Shown here piece after piece: positions 34,781 through 43,347 of a stretch of 63,772 nucleotides of DNA. Under the pieces are notes generated by a model, which saw only the letters and a list, made by a program, of their open reading frames with translations, made no database searches and was not told the origin of the DNA. The DNA comes from CAZMSD01 sp964568855. Lineage in GTDB: Bacteria; CAIWAD01. A program made the position numbers and the translations under genes. Within the stretch, counting starts at the first letter, position 1. Each line of letters begins with the position of its first letter. The DNA is taken from assembly GCA_964568855.1 (NCBI GenBank), contig CAZMSD010000022.1, positions 1 to 63,772 on the forward strand, read 5' to 3'.

Positions 34781-35955
34781 CTTCCTCCATCCCCGGAGAG
34801 CCCCTCGGGCGATCCCGATCCCTGGACTTCCCCTTCGCCCGATCCAGATTCCGACTGCTCGACCTCGCTCCGGCCGGCGGGACCCTCGAAGATCCGCAGG
34901 ATATCGTTGCGCATGATGAAGACCATCAGCACGAGCAAGAGGATCATCCCCGCCTGCTGGGTCCAGAGCTTCACGCGCGTGGGTATGGGCCGCCGGATGG
35001 CGCTTTCGATCATCACATAGACCAGGTGGCCGCCGTCCAGCACAGGGATGGGCAGGATATTGATGAAGGCGATGTTGATCGAGATGAAGGCGATGAAGCG
35101 CAGGAAGCTGAACAGGCCGCTCCGGGCGGATTCGCCCGAGAGCTGGGCGATGAAGATCGGCCCGCCGATGTCGCGCAAGGTGGCTTCGCCGCTGACGAAG
35201 GAGGCGATGGTCCGCCAGGCCAGCCGGATACCGGCCATGGTCTCCAGGACGCCGATCCGAACCATCTCGCCCAAGGCGGATACCGGTCGCAGGACGTAGT
35301 TGGGCTCGATGCCCACCAGGCCGATCTCTCCCAGCCCGGGCTGCACCACGGTCAGGGGAACGAGCTCCACGCTCAGGGTGTCACCCCGGCGCTCGGCAAC
35401 AAGTTCGATCGGCCGGCCGGGGTAATCGTGGATCTTAAGGGCCATGGCCTCCCAGCTCTCCACTGCCAGGCCGTCCACGGCCAGGATCCGGTCACCGGGC
35501 TTTAGTCCAGCCTGAGCTGCAGGATAGTCAGGGTGCAGGCCGCCGATGACGGCCTCCGGTTCCGCTTCGTAGGCGCCCCAGATACCGGCGACGGAGGCGT
35601 AGATCAGGAAGGCCAGGATCCCGTTCATGATCACGCCGGCCAGGATCACGAATGCCTTCTGAAGAGTGCGCTTGGACATGAACTCGTCGTGGGCGCCGGT
35701 GATCCCGCCTTCCCCTTCCAGGCTCTCGTCGATCATCCCGGCCATCTTGACGTAGCCCCCTACGGGGATCCAGGCCAGGCGATACTCCGTGTCCCCGCGC
35801 TTCCTGGACCAGATGGCGGGACCGAAGCCGATGGAGAAGGTCTCCACCCGGATGCCGCTGAGGCGGGCCGCCATGAAATGGCCCAGTTCGTGGGCCATGA
35901 TCACCACGAAGATGACCACGATGAAAGAGATCACTGTCAGGGCGATGGCACTCAT
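34777..35955 (-). CDS. rseP: RseP-type site-2 protease (M50)
   Basis: The 392-residue intramembrane zinc protease has HELGH at residues 22-26 in the first membrane segment, a single PDZ domain (PAAQAGLKPGDRILAVDGLAV) in the middle and NILPIPVLDGGHL with the third zinc ligand Asp near the C-terminal membrane segments. The family cleaves anti-sigma factors and remnant signal peptides. E. coli RseP has two PDZ domains; one is common elsewhere. The last 35 residues are a Gly/Ser/Glu-rich tail. It follows dxr by 46 bp, a widespread arrangement (dxr-rseP). Confidence 0.95.
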   Translation of the reverse strand: MSAIALTVISFIVVIFVVIMAHELGHFMAARLSGIRVETFSIGFGPAIWSRKRGDTEYRLAWIPVGGYVKMAGMIDESLEGEGGITGAHDEFMSKRTLQKAFVILAGVIMNGILAFLIYASVAGIWGAYEAEPEAVIGGLHPDYPAAQAGLKPGDRILAVDGLAVESWEAMALKIHDYPGRPIELVAERRGDTLSVELVPLTVVQPGLGEIGLVGIEPNYVLRPVSALGEMVRIGVLETMAGIRLAWRTIASFVSGEATLRDIGGPIFIAQLSGESARSGLFSFLRFIAFISINIAFINILPIPVLDGGHLVYVMIESAIRRPIPTRVKLWTQQAGMILLLVLMVFIMRNDILRIFEGPAGRSEVEQSESGSGEGEVQGSGSPEGLSGDGGR

Positions 35956-36001
35956 CTTCCTCTTCCGCTAGAAGCGCAACCCTCGGAACCTCCGTGTCCG
36001 G

Positions 36002-37171
36002 TCAAACCGCGCACAGCACGCGTTCGCGCACCCGCGCATCCAGGGCGATCAACTCGTCAAGCTCGTGATCCTCTCCCGTGTAAGAATCCAGCTCATCCTC
36101 CACCAGCCGGAAGATTTCAGACACGGGCATTCCGCCGGCCAGGAAAAGTTCCACGGCCGCTTCATTGGCGGCATTCAGCACGCAGGGGTAACCCCCACCG
36201 CGGCGCATGGCCTCGCGGGCCAGACCCAGGGAGGGAAACTTCCGCTCGTCCGGTTCGGCGAATTCCAGCGAAGCCAGGGTCGTCCAATCCGGGCTTTCCA
36301 TCTCGAGCGGCAGGTGCCGCGGATAGGTCAGCGCGAACTGGATGGGGATCCGCATGTCGGGCAGACCCAGCTGGGCCTTCACGCTGCGGTCCCGGAATTC
36401 CACCATGGAATGGATGATCGACTGCGGGTGGATCAGAACCTCGATCCGTTCTTGAGGCAGGCCGTAGAGCCAGCGCGCCTCGATCAATTCCAGGGCCTTG
36501 TTCATCATGGTGGCGCTGTCCACCGTGATCTTGGCTCCCATGTTCCAGGTAGGGTGCTTCAGAGCTTCCTCGCGGGTGGCCGCGTGGACTTCCTCGCGAC
36601 TCCATTCCCTGAAAGGTCCCCCCGAGGCCGTAAGCCAGATGCGCCGCAGGTCCTCGGGATCCTCGCCCCTGAGACACTGGAGAATCGCGCTGTGCTCGCT
36701 GTCCACGGGGATGAAGGGAACCCCGTGCCGCCGCACCTCGCGCATCACCGGCTCACCCGCTGTGACCAGCGGCTCCTTGTTGGCGAAACAGATCCGCAGG
36801 CCCCGCCGAATCCCGGTAAGCATGGGCTGCAGCCCGCGCGTACCCACGATGGCCAGCATCAGGACATCCAGGCCCTCGCGTTCCGGCAGCTCACTCAGCG
36901 TCTCCCTGCCGGCGAGAACTTCCACTCCGCTGCCCTTAAGCGCGGTCCTGGTTTCAACATAGGCAGCGTCGCTCACATGGACAAAACCGGGCTTGAATTC
37001 GAAGGCCTGCTCAACCAGGCGTTCCCAGCTCCGGTTGGCGCTGAGCCCGCGAACCCGGAAGCGCGCGGGATTGGCGCGGACCACCTTCAGGGTGGACTCG
37101 CCGATGGATCCCGTGGATCCGATCAGCAGCAGGCCCTCGGGAGAGTCCGCTTCCGCTTTCGTGTCGCGCAT
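36002..37171 (-). CDS. dxr: 1-deoxy-D-xylulose 5-phosphate reductoisomerase
   Basis: This 389-residue enzyme is of usual Dxr length. It rearranges and reduces DXP to MEP with NADPH, the committed step of the non-mevalonate isoprenoid pathway. The NADPH loop LLIGSTGSIGESTL is near the N-terminus; ANKEPLV, SEHSAILQCL, the metal and substrate loop GGPFREWS, and NMGAKITVDSATMMNK follow. The frame is open far upstream (to 38215), but the ATG at 37171 places the nucleotide loop at the normal distance. It lies 29 bp after the beta-barrel gene and upstream of rseP. Confidence 0.96.
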   Translation of the reverse strand: MRDTKAEADSPEGLLLIGSTGSIGESTLKVVRANPARFRVRGLSANRSWERLVEQAFEFKPGFVHVSDAAYVETRTALKGSGVEVLAGRETLSELPEREGLDVLMLAIVGTRGLQPMLTGIRRGLRICFANKEPLVTAGEPVMREVRRHGVPFIPVDSEHSAILQCLRGEDPEDLRRIWLTASGGPFREWSREEVHAATREEALKHPTWNMGAKITVDSATMMNKALELIEARWLYGLPQERIEVLIHPQSIIHSMVEFRDRSVKAQLGLPDMRIPIQFALTYPRHLPLEMESPDWTTLASLEFAEPDERKFPSLGLAREAMRRGGGYPCVLNAANEAAVELFLAGGMPVSEIFRLVEDELDSYTGEDHELDELIALDARVRERVLCAV

Positions 37172-37200
37172 CGCCCGGATCGTGACGTTCCTCCGCTTTC

Positions 37201-37989
37201 CTAGAACAGGCTGAACAACAGCCCGACGGTGATACAATCGTACTTGGCCAGGGAGTATTCGGCATTGATCCTGAGCAGCGGGAAGGGAGTCAGGTTGCAG
37301 CCCAGAGCCAGCCGGCCGATGTTCGAATCCACTTCCACGTCCACCTGCTGTGGCGTTGTCTCTTCCGTGGCGTAGGACACCTTGGTGGTCCCCTTGCCCA
37401 GGCTGTAGCCCGCATAGGGTTCGATGAGCACCAGGGACTTGGAGACCACGAAGTCGAAACTGAGTCCCGAAGTCGCGAGGGTTTCGCCCAGCTTGAACGA
37501 GTTCCAGTTGCCCTGCAGGCCGATGCGCGGCATCAGCAGCGGAATGTGGAACAGCTCGTTCATCTCCCAGCGCAGGGAAGCTCCGAAGAGGGTGAAGCGC
37601 CCCAGGTCTTTCGACAGTTCCAGCAGCATGCCCCGCGCTCCCACCTGGAAGCCCTTGAAGAGCCCCTTGGAAAGGACCAGCATGGGGACGCCCGCGGTCT
37701 TCAGCTCCGTATCGGCCAGGATACCGGACTGGTCGCCCGAGGAAAAGGGCAGCGCCGTCGCCTTCACTCCCAGTTCCAGGCCCGCCAGTCCCTTGGAGCG
37801 GCCGCTGTGGAAGGCGCCCGAACTCGCCAGCAGGGCGTTGGCGTCCGCCAGGGGCTGGACGTAGGCCTCGATCTCGCTCTCCACCGTGCTGGAGAATCCC
37901 GCCAGCAGGTCGTCGAAAGAAACCGCGTCCGAAGACCGCGCCCCGATCGCCAGCAGGGCGCACAGAAGCAGGATTCTTGAATTCTTCAT
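37201..37989 (-). CDS. Outer-membrane beta-barrel protein, DUF6588-like
   Basis: The 262-residue protein has a signal peptide (MKNSRILLLCALLAIGARSSDA). Alternating hydrophobic strands suit a small barrel: GLELGVKATALPF, FQVGARGMLLELS, LTPFPLLRINAEYSLA, ending in an aromatic residue (TVGLLFSLF), which is typical of BamA-dependent outer-membrane proteins. The pattern around GAFHSGRSKGLAGLELGVKA resembles the DUF6588 family of FCB bacteria; I recognise this only loosely. Function unknown. It lies between fmt and dxr in the same direction, 47 bp after fmt. Confidence 0.75.
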   Translation of the reverse strand: MKNSRILLLCALLAIGARSSDAVSFDDLLAGFSSTVESEIEAYVQPLADANALLASSGAFHSGRSKGLAGLELGVKATALPFSSGDQSGILADTELKTAGVPMLVLSKGLFKGFQVGARGMLLELSKDLGRFTLFGASLRWEMNELFHIPLLMPRIGLQGNWNSFKLGETLATSGLSFDFVVSKSLVLIEPYAGYSLGKGTTKVSYATEETTPQQVDVEVDSNIGRLALGCNLTPFPLLRINAEYSLAKYDCITVGLLFSLF

Positions 37990-38036
37990 TCGCCTTCCCG
38001 TTTGTTGGATGATCCTTCCGCCCGGGGCTTGAATCC

Positions 38037-39032
38037 TCAGGGCTCAAGGACCTCGAAACACTCCCCCGGTTGCAGCCGCGCCCCGCGCAGCCAGTTCCCG
38101 GCCGAGAGCGGCCGCCCGCCCTCGGGAGCCAGCCTGAGCACTTCCAGCGTCCCGCTGCCGCAGGCCACCTTGAGAACCTGGTGCTCCTCCGCCAGCAGTC
38201 GGCCCGGTTCTTCATCCGGGGCTGGAGAGCGAAAGTCGAGGCGGGGATCCGTCGGTAATTCCGTGCGCAGGATTTTCACGCTCCGACCGCGAAAACCGCA
38301 GAGGGCCCCCGGAGCAGGCGAGAGAGCGCGCACCAGGTTGTGGATCTGTTCCGCCATGTCCGCCCAGCGAATCCTGCGCGCCGCCGCATCCAGCTTGGGC
38401 GCCGTGGGCCAGTCTCCCTCGGGCTGGTGCCGGCCCTCGAGCCGGTCCGCCAGCAGCTCGCGGATCGTCTCCACCAGCAGCGGCGCGCCCTCCTGCGCCA
38501 GCCGGTCGTGCAGCGAGCCGGCGTCCTCTGCGGGCTCTATGGACAGCTCGCGCTGCAGCAGGATCATCCCCTTGTCCACTCCCTTCTCGATCAGGAAAGT
38601 GGTCAGTCCGGTCCGCGTGCATCCGTCCATCAGGGCCCGCTGGATCGGGGCGGCGCCCCGGTAGGCGGGCAGCAGACTGGCGTGCAGGTTCACGGCCCCG
38701 CGCCGGGGGATGCGGAACATGCGCCCCGGCAGTATGCGATAGGCCACCACCACGAAGAGCTCGGGGCTCAAGCCGCGCAGCTCCTCGTGCAGTTGCGGAT
38801 CCCGCAGCGACTCCGGAGTGCGCAGCGGCAGGCCGCGCTCCCGGGCGAACCCGGACACCGCCGTTGAGCGCAGCAGCCGTCCGCGACCGGCCGGGCGGTC
38901 GGGCTGCGAAAGCACCAGGGGGATATCGAAGCCCGCCTCGAGCAGGGCTTCAAGACTGGGCAGCGCGAAATCCGGGCTGCCCATGAAGATGATCCGTCCG
39001 GCTGACCTTGCCGGTGCATCGCGCTGATTCAT
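38037..39032 (-). CDS. fmt: Methionyl-tRNA formyltransferase
   Basis: This 331-residue enzyme formylates initiator Met-tRNA using 10-formyl-THF. The Rossmann start RIIFMGSPDFALPSLEALL, the catalytic NLHASLLPAYRGAAPIQRA (Asn and His) and the Asp of GVDKGMILLQRE are all present, and the C-terminal OB-like domain includes IHNLVRALSPAPGALC. I took the ATG at 39032, with GAAGG just upstream; a GTG at 39059 would add nine residues. It is paired with def, which makes the enzyme removing the formyl group, 46 bp upstream. Confidence 0.95.
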   Translation of the reverse strand: MNQRDAPARSAGRIIFMGSPDFALPSLEALLEAGFDIPLVLSQPDRPAGRGRLLRSTAVSGFARERGLPLRTPESLRDPQLHEELRGLSPELFVVVAYRILPGRMFRIPRRGAVNLHASLLPAYRGAAPIQRALMDGCTRTGLTTFLIEKGVDKGMILLQRELSIEPAEDAGSLHDRLAQEGAPLLVETIRELLADRLEGRHQPEGDWPTAPKLDAAARRIRWADMAEQIHNLVRALSPAPGALCGFRGRSVKILRTELPTDPRLDFRSPAPDEEPGRLLAEEHQVLKVACGSGTLEVLRLAPEGGRPLSAGNWLRGARLQPGECFEVLEP

Positions 39033-39078
39033 CGCCTTCGCAGACTTCTTGTGACACACGTCCCAGTGGACCGATTCA

Positions 39079-39582
39079 CTAGCGCTGCTGCAGACGGTTC
39101 AGGCGGCCCTTCAGCATGCTGCGCCGGGCCGGACTCAGGCGGTCCACGAACAGAATGCCCTCCAGGTGATCCAGCTCATGCTGCAGCACCCGGGCATCCA
39201 GCCCGTCGAACCAGTGTTGCCGTTCCTCGCCTTCCAGAGTACGCCAGCTCAGCAGTATCCGTTCCGGGCGTTCCAGGTCCTCGCGGATTTCGGGGACACT
39301 CAGGCAGCCCTCTTCCATTGCGCAGGAGCCTTCGCTCTCGATGATCACCGGGTTGGCGTAGGCCCGCAGGTCCGCCTCCTCGCCCTCTTCCCGCGGCAGG
39401 CCCGTGACCAGGAAGCGCAGCGACCGGCCGATCTGGGGAGCGGCCAGGCCCACGCCCTCGGCTTCGATCATCAGCTCGTACATCAGATAGGCCAGGTCCT
39501 TCAGGGCATCGTTGAAGCGCTCCACCGCGCTGGCCTTGCCGCGCAGCACGGGATCGCCGATGATGCGGATGCGCTCCTCCAA
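39079..39582 (-). CDS. def: Peptide deformylase
   Basis: The 167-residue metalloenzyme removes N-formyl groups from nascent proteins. All three signatures are intact: GVGLAAPQIG (43-52), EGCLS with metal ligand Cys93, and HELDH with ligands His135 and His139 and catalytic Glu136. It lies between yajC and fmt; def-fmt is a common pair. Confidence 0.97.
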   Translation of the reverse strand: MEERIRIIGDPVLRGKASAVERFNDALKDLAYLMYELMIEAEGVGLAAPQIGRSLRFLVTGLPREEGEEADLRAYANPVIIESEGSCAMEEGCLSVPEIREDLERPERILLSWRTLEGEERQHWFDGLDARVLQHELDHLEGILFVDRLSPARRSMLKGRLNRLQQR

Positions 39583-39610
39583 GTGCTCCTCTTTCCGCCG
39601 CGGTTCGGGA

Positions 39611-39901
39611 TCAGCCCTTCACATCGCTGACCGCGGTGCGGGTCAATTCCACGTGGGTGCCTTCGGCGATTTTCACCAGGAGGGTGTTCTCGCGGACTTC
39701 CTTGACCGTGCCGTGAATCCCGCCGTTGGTGACGACGCGGTCTCCCTTCTTGACTTCCTGCACCATTTTCTGGTGCGTCTTCTGGCGCTTCTGCTGCGGC
39801 CGGATGATCAGAAACCAGATCACCGCGAACATCAGCAGGAAAGGCAGCAGCATCCCGAACATGTTCGGGCTTTCGGCCGCCCCCTGGGCGAGAATCGGCA
39901 T
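39611..39901 (-). CDS. yajC: Preprotein translocase accessory subunit YajC
   Basis: The 96-residue protein has one N-terminal membrane helix (MLLPFLLMFAVIWFLIIRP) followed by the family motif PQQKRQKTHQKMV and a small basic domain GDRVVTNGGIHGTVKEV. It associates with SecDF and SecYEG. The ATG at 39901 has GGAGG 4 nt upstream; a GTG one codon earlier is too close to it. secD and secF are not in the window. It appears to have its own promoter region with a CRP-like palindrome. Confidence 0.95.
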   Translation of the reverse strand: MPILAQGAAESPNMFGMLLPFLLMFAVIWFLIIRPQQKRQKTHQKMVQEVKKGDRVVTNGGIHGTVKEVRENTLLVKIAEGTHVELTRTAVSDVKG

Positions 39902-39936
39902 CACTCCTCCATAATTGAAGAATGGGCCAGCACTGC

Positions 39937-39954
39937 GTGTGACTCAGGTCACAC
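39937..39954 (-). promoter_or_regulatory. CRP-like palindrome upstream of yajC
   Basis: GTGTGACTCAGGTCACAC is a perfect inverted repeat (7-bp arms, 4-bp centre) and contains TGTGA-N6-TCACA, the CRP/FNR-superfamily consensus. It lies 36 to 53 bp upstream of the yajC ATG. Binding by a CRP-type factor is inference from the motif. Confidence 0.6.
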
Positions 39955-39972
39955 CGGGCCTCAACCCACTTC

Positions 39973-40000
39973 TATAATAGAACTAATAAAGATAGGAAAC
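39973..40000 (-). promoter_or_regulatory. Possible yajC promoter
   Basis: The minus strand has an AT-rich patch with TATTAT (39974-39979) as a fair -10, and GTTTCC about 17 bp upstream as a weak -35. If used, transcription would start near 39967, placing the CRP-like palindrome just downstream of the start, where a bound protein would block elongation. Confidence 0.35.
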
Positions 40001-40044
40001 GTGATCGGGAAGGGACGTCGCTGAACCCGGGGAGTCTTTCGGAC

Positions 40045-40239
40045 TCAGTGGTTTTCAGCGTCTTCCTCCGAATCCAGTTCGGGAGGAACCAGATCGGGGA
40101 TTCCGTCCTTGACGGGGTAGTCCGCTCCGCAGGAAGGGCAGTGGATCCGTTGGGGCTCGGGATACTCAAGCTCCGCAGCGCAGACCGGACAGCGCAACAG
40201 TTCCTTCAGGAAATCGCTCACTCCCTCTTCGCGGCTCAT
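40045..40239 (-). CDS. Trm112-like zinc-ribbon protein
   Basis: The 64-residue protein has two Cys pairs, CPVC (residues 17-20) and CPSC (34-37), and a Pro/acidic tail (KDGIPDLVPPELDSEEDAEN). It matches the YcaR/Trm112-like family (UPF0434), whose eukaryotic relatives activate methyltransferases; the bacterial role is unclear. Its ATG overlaps the thioesterase stop by 4 bp (ATGA), so it is translationally coupled. The stop codon overlaps a small GAGTC/GACTC hairpin (40032-40046) that may end the transcript. Confidence 0.88.
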   Translation of the reverse strand: MSREEGVSDFLKELLRCPVCAAELEYPEPQRIHCPSCGADYPVKDGIPDLVPPELDSEEDAENH

Positions 40240-40715
40240 GCGGACTCTCCTCCCGCTCTTTCGATAATCGGCCGGAACCAGGCGGGGATCGCGCAGGGTC
40301 GCTCGCCCCGCGGGTCGCGCCGCAGGAAACAGTGCCGGGTCCATCCCGAGTAGAGCCTTTCTTCCCGGCGGTGGATTTCATAGTAGATATCGAAGCGCAG
40401 CCGGGAAACCCGGCCTCCGGATCCCACGCAGGGGCGGAAACCCGCCAGCAGCCGTAGCTCGTCGTCGTAGCGCGCCGCGCGGTGATACACCACCTTGAGC
40501 TCGAGCACGGGCAGCAGGTAGCCCCCGGACTCGATCTCGGCGTAGCTGCGTCCGCCGCGGCGGATCAGCTCAGTACGCGCGGCGTCGAACCAGACGGCGG
40601 CTTGCGAGTGGTAAGCGAAAGACATGCGGTCGGTCTCGCCGTAGCGAACGCGGACACGGCCGACCTCGACCAGTTCCCCGGCCTCCGGGCCGTTTCGAAA
40701 GATCGGTTCAGCCAT
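40236..40715 (-). CDS. YbgC-like acyl-CoA thioesterase
   Basis: This 159-residue single hot-dog domain protein carries the 4-hydroxybenzoyl-CoA thioesterase signature RVRYGETDRMSFAYHSQ with catalytic Asp29. Members hydrolyse short or long acyl-CoAs or acyl-ACP; YbgC associates with lipid synthesis and the Tol system in some bacteria. Here it overlaps accA by 8 bp and the zinc-ribbon gene by 4 bp, which points to fatty acid or membrane lipid metabolism. Confidence 0.88.
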   Translation of the reverse strand: MAEPIFRNGPEAGELVEVGRVRVRYGETDRMSFAYHSQAAVWFDAARTELIRRGGRSYAEIESGGYLLPVLELKVVYHRAARYDDELRLLAGFRPCVGSGGRVSRLRFDIYYEIHRREERLYSGWTRHCFLRRDPRGERPCAIPAWFRPIIERAGGESA

Positions 40716-41673
40716 CGGAGTCGAAGAAGCCCATGGACTCGAACTTGTCCACCCGCCGGGCGCTGCGCTCCTCGGGATCCTCCCCGGCCAGCTCCTCCAG
40801 GTGGCGGTGCAGGGCCTCCTTCAGACTCATCGCCGCCGCGTCGGGATCGCGATGGGCGCCGCCCAGGGGCTCGGGCACGATTTCGTCCGCCAGACCCATC
40901 TCGCGCAAATGCGGAGCCGTGAGTTTCATGGCTTCGGCGGCCTCGCGGGCCCGCGAGGCGTCGCGAAAGAGGATCGAGGCGCAGCCCTCGGGACTGATCA
41001 CGCTGTAGATGGAATGCTCGAGCATCAGCACCCGGTCCGCCACGGCCAGCGCCAGCGCGCCGCCGGAGCCGCCCTCGCCGATGATCGCCGAGACGATGGG
41101 CACCTTGAGCCGCGCCATCTCGAAGAGATTGCGGGCGATGGCCTCCGCCTGGCCGCGGGCCTCGGCGCCGAGGCCCGGGTAGGCTCCCGGCGTGTCCACC
41201 AGGGTGACCACGGGACGCCGGAAGCGTTCGGCGGTCTTCATGATCCGCAGGGCCTTGCGGTAACCCTCGGGCTGGGTCATGCCGAAGTTGCGGTAGATGT
41301 TGGTCTTCGTGTCACGGCCCTTCTGGTGCCCCACCAGCGCCACGGCCCGCCCGCCCAGCCGGCCCAGCCCGGCCACGATGCTGTGATCGTCTCCGTAGGC
41401 GCGGTCCCCGTGGAGTTCGACGAACTCGGGCGAGATGCGCTCGATGTAGTCCAGCGTGTAGGGTCGCTCGGGGTGCCGGGCGAGCTGCACCGTCTGCCAG
41501 CAGCTCAGTTTCGAAAATGTCTCACGGCGCAGCTGCTCGAGCTTCTCCTCGAGACGCTCGATCTCGCGATGGGCCTCGATGCCGGTGTCCGAGGAGAGGG
41601 CCCGCATCTCGGCGATCTGCCGCTCGAGCGCCACGATCGGTTTCTCGAAATCCAGCACCGGTTCGAAGGCCAT
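40708..41673 (-). CDS. accA: Acetyl-CoA carboxylase carboxyltransferase subunit alpha
   Basis: The 321-residue protein has the usual AccA length. An N-terminal helical region (IAEMRALSSDTGIEAHREIE) is followed by HPERPYTLDYIERI, GHQKGRDTKTNIYRNFGM, the oxyanion and CoA region IGEGGSGGALALAVADRVLM and SVISPEGCASILFRD. It transfers carboxybiotin carbon to acetyl-CoA together with AccD (not in the window). It lies 28 bp downstream of the polyprenyl-phosphate mannose synthase gene. Confidence 0.97.
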   Translation of the reverse strand: MAFEPVLDFEKPIVALERQIAEMRALSSDTGIEAHREIERLEEKLEQLRRETFSKLSCWQTVQLARHPERPYTLDYIERISPEFVELHGDRAYGDDHSIVAGLGRLGGRAVALVGHQKGRDTKTNIYRNFGMTQPEGYRKALRIMKTAERFRRPVVTLVDTPGAYPGLGAEARGQAEAIARNLFEMARLKVPIVSAIIGEGGSGGALALAVADRVLMLEHSIYSVISPEGCASILFRDASRAREAAEAMKLTAPHLREMGLADEIVPEPLGGAHRDPDAAAMSLKEALHRHLEELAGEDPEERSARRVDKFESMGFFDSDG

Positions 41674-41701
41674 GAACAGTACCTGCAGATGAATGCGCGG
41701 T

Positions 41702-42427
41702 TCACAGACGGCCGAGCAGGGCGCGGAACTTCAGGCGCCATACCATCCAGATGGCCTCGCGGACGATGGCCCGGGACATCTTGCTGCGACCCAGGCTGCG
41801 ATCCACGAAAATGATCGGCACCTCGCGAATGGCCAGCTGTTTCCGCCAGACCTTGAAATTCACCTCGATCTGGAAGCTGTAGCCACCGCTGTGGATGGCG
41901 TCCAGGTCCAGCCGCTCGAGGGTGCCGCGCTTGAAGCACTTGAATCCCGAGGTGGGATCCTTGACGGGCATCCCCGTGATCACGCGGGTGTACTTGCTCG
42001 CGCCGTAGGACAGCAACAGCCGCCGGAGCGGCCAGTTGACCACGTTGACGCCCTTGACGTAGCGGCTGCCGATCACCAGATCGTAATCGGGAATCAGTTC
42101 CAGGAACTCCTTGAGAACAGCGGGATCATGGGAGAAATCCGCGTCCATTTCGCAGATCGCATCGTACTCCCTGGCGATGGCCCACTTGAAGCCCTTCACG
42201 TAGGCCGTTCCCAGGCCGAGCTTGCCCTCGCGGTGCAGGACCTGGATCCGCCCGTTGGTCCCGGCCAGCCGGTCGGCGATCTCTCCCGTGCCGTCGGGAC
42301 TGTTGTCGTCCACCACCAGGATGTCGATCCGGGGATCCTGCTCCAGGATCTGGGCGCTCAACTCCTCGAGGTTCTCGGCCTCGTTGTAGGTGGGTACGAT
42401 CACCAGGACGCGGGATATTTCGCTCAT
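41702..42427 (-). CDS. Polyprenyl-phosphate mannose synthase (DPM1-like GT2)
   Basis: The 241-residue cytoplasmic glycosyltransferase has VIVPTYNEAENLEEL, the nucleotide-binding DDNSPDGTG, the metal-binding MDADFSHDP, GSRYVKG and the family motif DPTSGFKCF. DPM1-type enzymes transfer mannose (or a related sugar) from GDP-sugar to polyprenyl phosphate, feeding membrane glycosyltransferases. No membrane segments are seen, as in DPM1 itself. I chose the ATG at 42427 over the longer open frame. The two PMT-like genes upstream (44965, 49187) are plausible users of its product. Confidence 0.9.
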   Translation of the reverse strand: MSEISRVLVIVPTYNEAENLEELSAQILEQDPRIDILVVDDNSPDGTGEIADRLAGTNGRIQVLHREGKLGLGTAYVKGFKWAIAREYDAICEMDADFSHDPAVLKEFLELIPDYDLVIGSRYVKGVNVVNWPLRRLLLSYGASKYTRVITGMPVKDPTSGFKCFKRGTLERLDLDAIHSGGYSFQIEVNFKVWRKQLAIREVPIIFVDRSLGRSKMSRAIVREAIWMVWRLKFRALLGRL

Positions 42428-42435
42428 CAGACCCT

Positions 42436-43347
42436 TCAGTTGATGGACCACAATTCCGGGCTGTCGGCGCGGTAGGCCCACAGCGAGGTCCGGAAATGGT
42501 GGAACTCGATTCCCAGGGAGCGCTCCGTGAGATCCAGCCCCAGCCCGCCGTTCAGCGGGCGCGGAGCGGTCTGGCCCAGCTCGCTGGTCAGGATCGGGCG
42601 GACCCGCTCGGGATCCAGACCGTGGATCTCGGCGGCCGCCCTGGCCAGTTCCCAGCGCGATACGCAGCCGCGACTGGCCACGTGATACAAGCCGTGGCGG
42701 CGCTGCTGCAGCACCTGCAGCATGGTCTGGGCCAGGTCCATGGCCCAGGTACAGTTGCCCACCTGGTCGGTCACCACGCGGATCTCGCGCCCCCCCCGCA
42801 GCTCTTGGACGACCCATTCCACGAAGTCGGGCTTCAGATCATGGCCCTTGCCGTAAAGCACGATCGTGCGCAGGATGGCCGCGGGGAAGTCGCAGCCGCG
42901 CAGCAGGTTCTCGGCGGCCAGCTTACTTTGCCCGTATACGCCGAGCGGATCCGGCAGGTCTTCCACTTCATTTGGTCCGGACCGGCCGTTGAAGACATAG
43001 TCGGTGGATACGTGGCCCAGCCACAGATTACGCGGCCGGCAAAGCTCAGTCAGCGCGCGCAGCAGCTCCACGTTGGCGCGCCAGCATTCCTCCTTGTGCT
43101 GCTCGGCACCGTCCACGTCCGTCCAGGCGGCGGCGTTGATCACGGCGTCCGGACGAAAGTCGCGGAAGTGGTCCTTCATGACCCGGCGGCCCACACCTTC
43201 CACCCTGGCGTAGTGAAAGGAGGGATCGGCGATGAAGGTCTGGGGGCTCAGGTCCAGCCCCAGGACTTCCGTCTGGGGCAGCAGGAGCCTCAGCAGATGT
43301 TGTCCCAGCCGGCCGTGGCAGCCGGTGAGCAGGACCCGCTCCTTCAT
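42436..43347 (-). CDS. RmlD-like NAD(P)-dependent sugar reductase
   Basis: The 303-residue extended SDR begins VLLTGCHGRLGQHL (Gly-rich nucleotide loop) and continues with INAAAWTDVDGAE, STDYVFNG and the catalytic YGQSK. It resembles dTDP-4-dehydrorhamnose reductase, last step of dTDP-L-rhamnose synthesis. The other rml genes are absent nearby, so rhamnose specificity is not proven. It overlaps purE by 4 bp and precedes the mannose synthase gene by 8 bp. Confidence 0.82.
   Translation of the reverse strand: MKERVLLTGCHGRLGQHLLRLLLPQTEVLGLDLSPQTFIADPSFHYARVEGVGRRVMKDHFRDFRPDAVINAAAWTDVDGAEQHKEECWRANVELLRALTELCRPRNLWLGHVSTDYVFNGRSGPNEVEDLPDPLGVYGQSKLAAENLLRGCDFPAAILRTIVLYGKGHDLKPDFVEWVVQELRGGREIRVVTDQVGNCTWAMDLAQTMLQVLQQRRHGLYHVASRGCVSRWELARAAAEIHGLDPERVRPILTSELGQTAPRPLNGGLGLDLTERSLGIEFHHFRTSLWAYRADSPELWSIN

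Noticed and set aside
36002..38215. Dxr as a 737-residue fusion
   Set aside because: The upstream part is antisense-like sequence overlapping the beta-barrel gene. Dxr starts normally at 37171.
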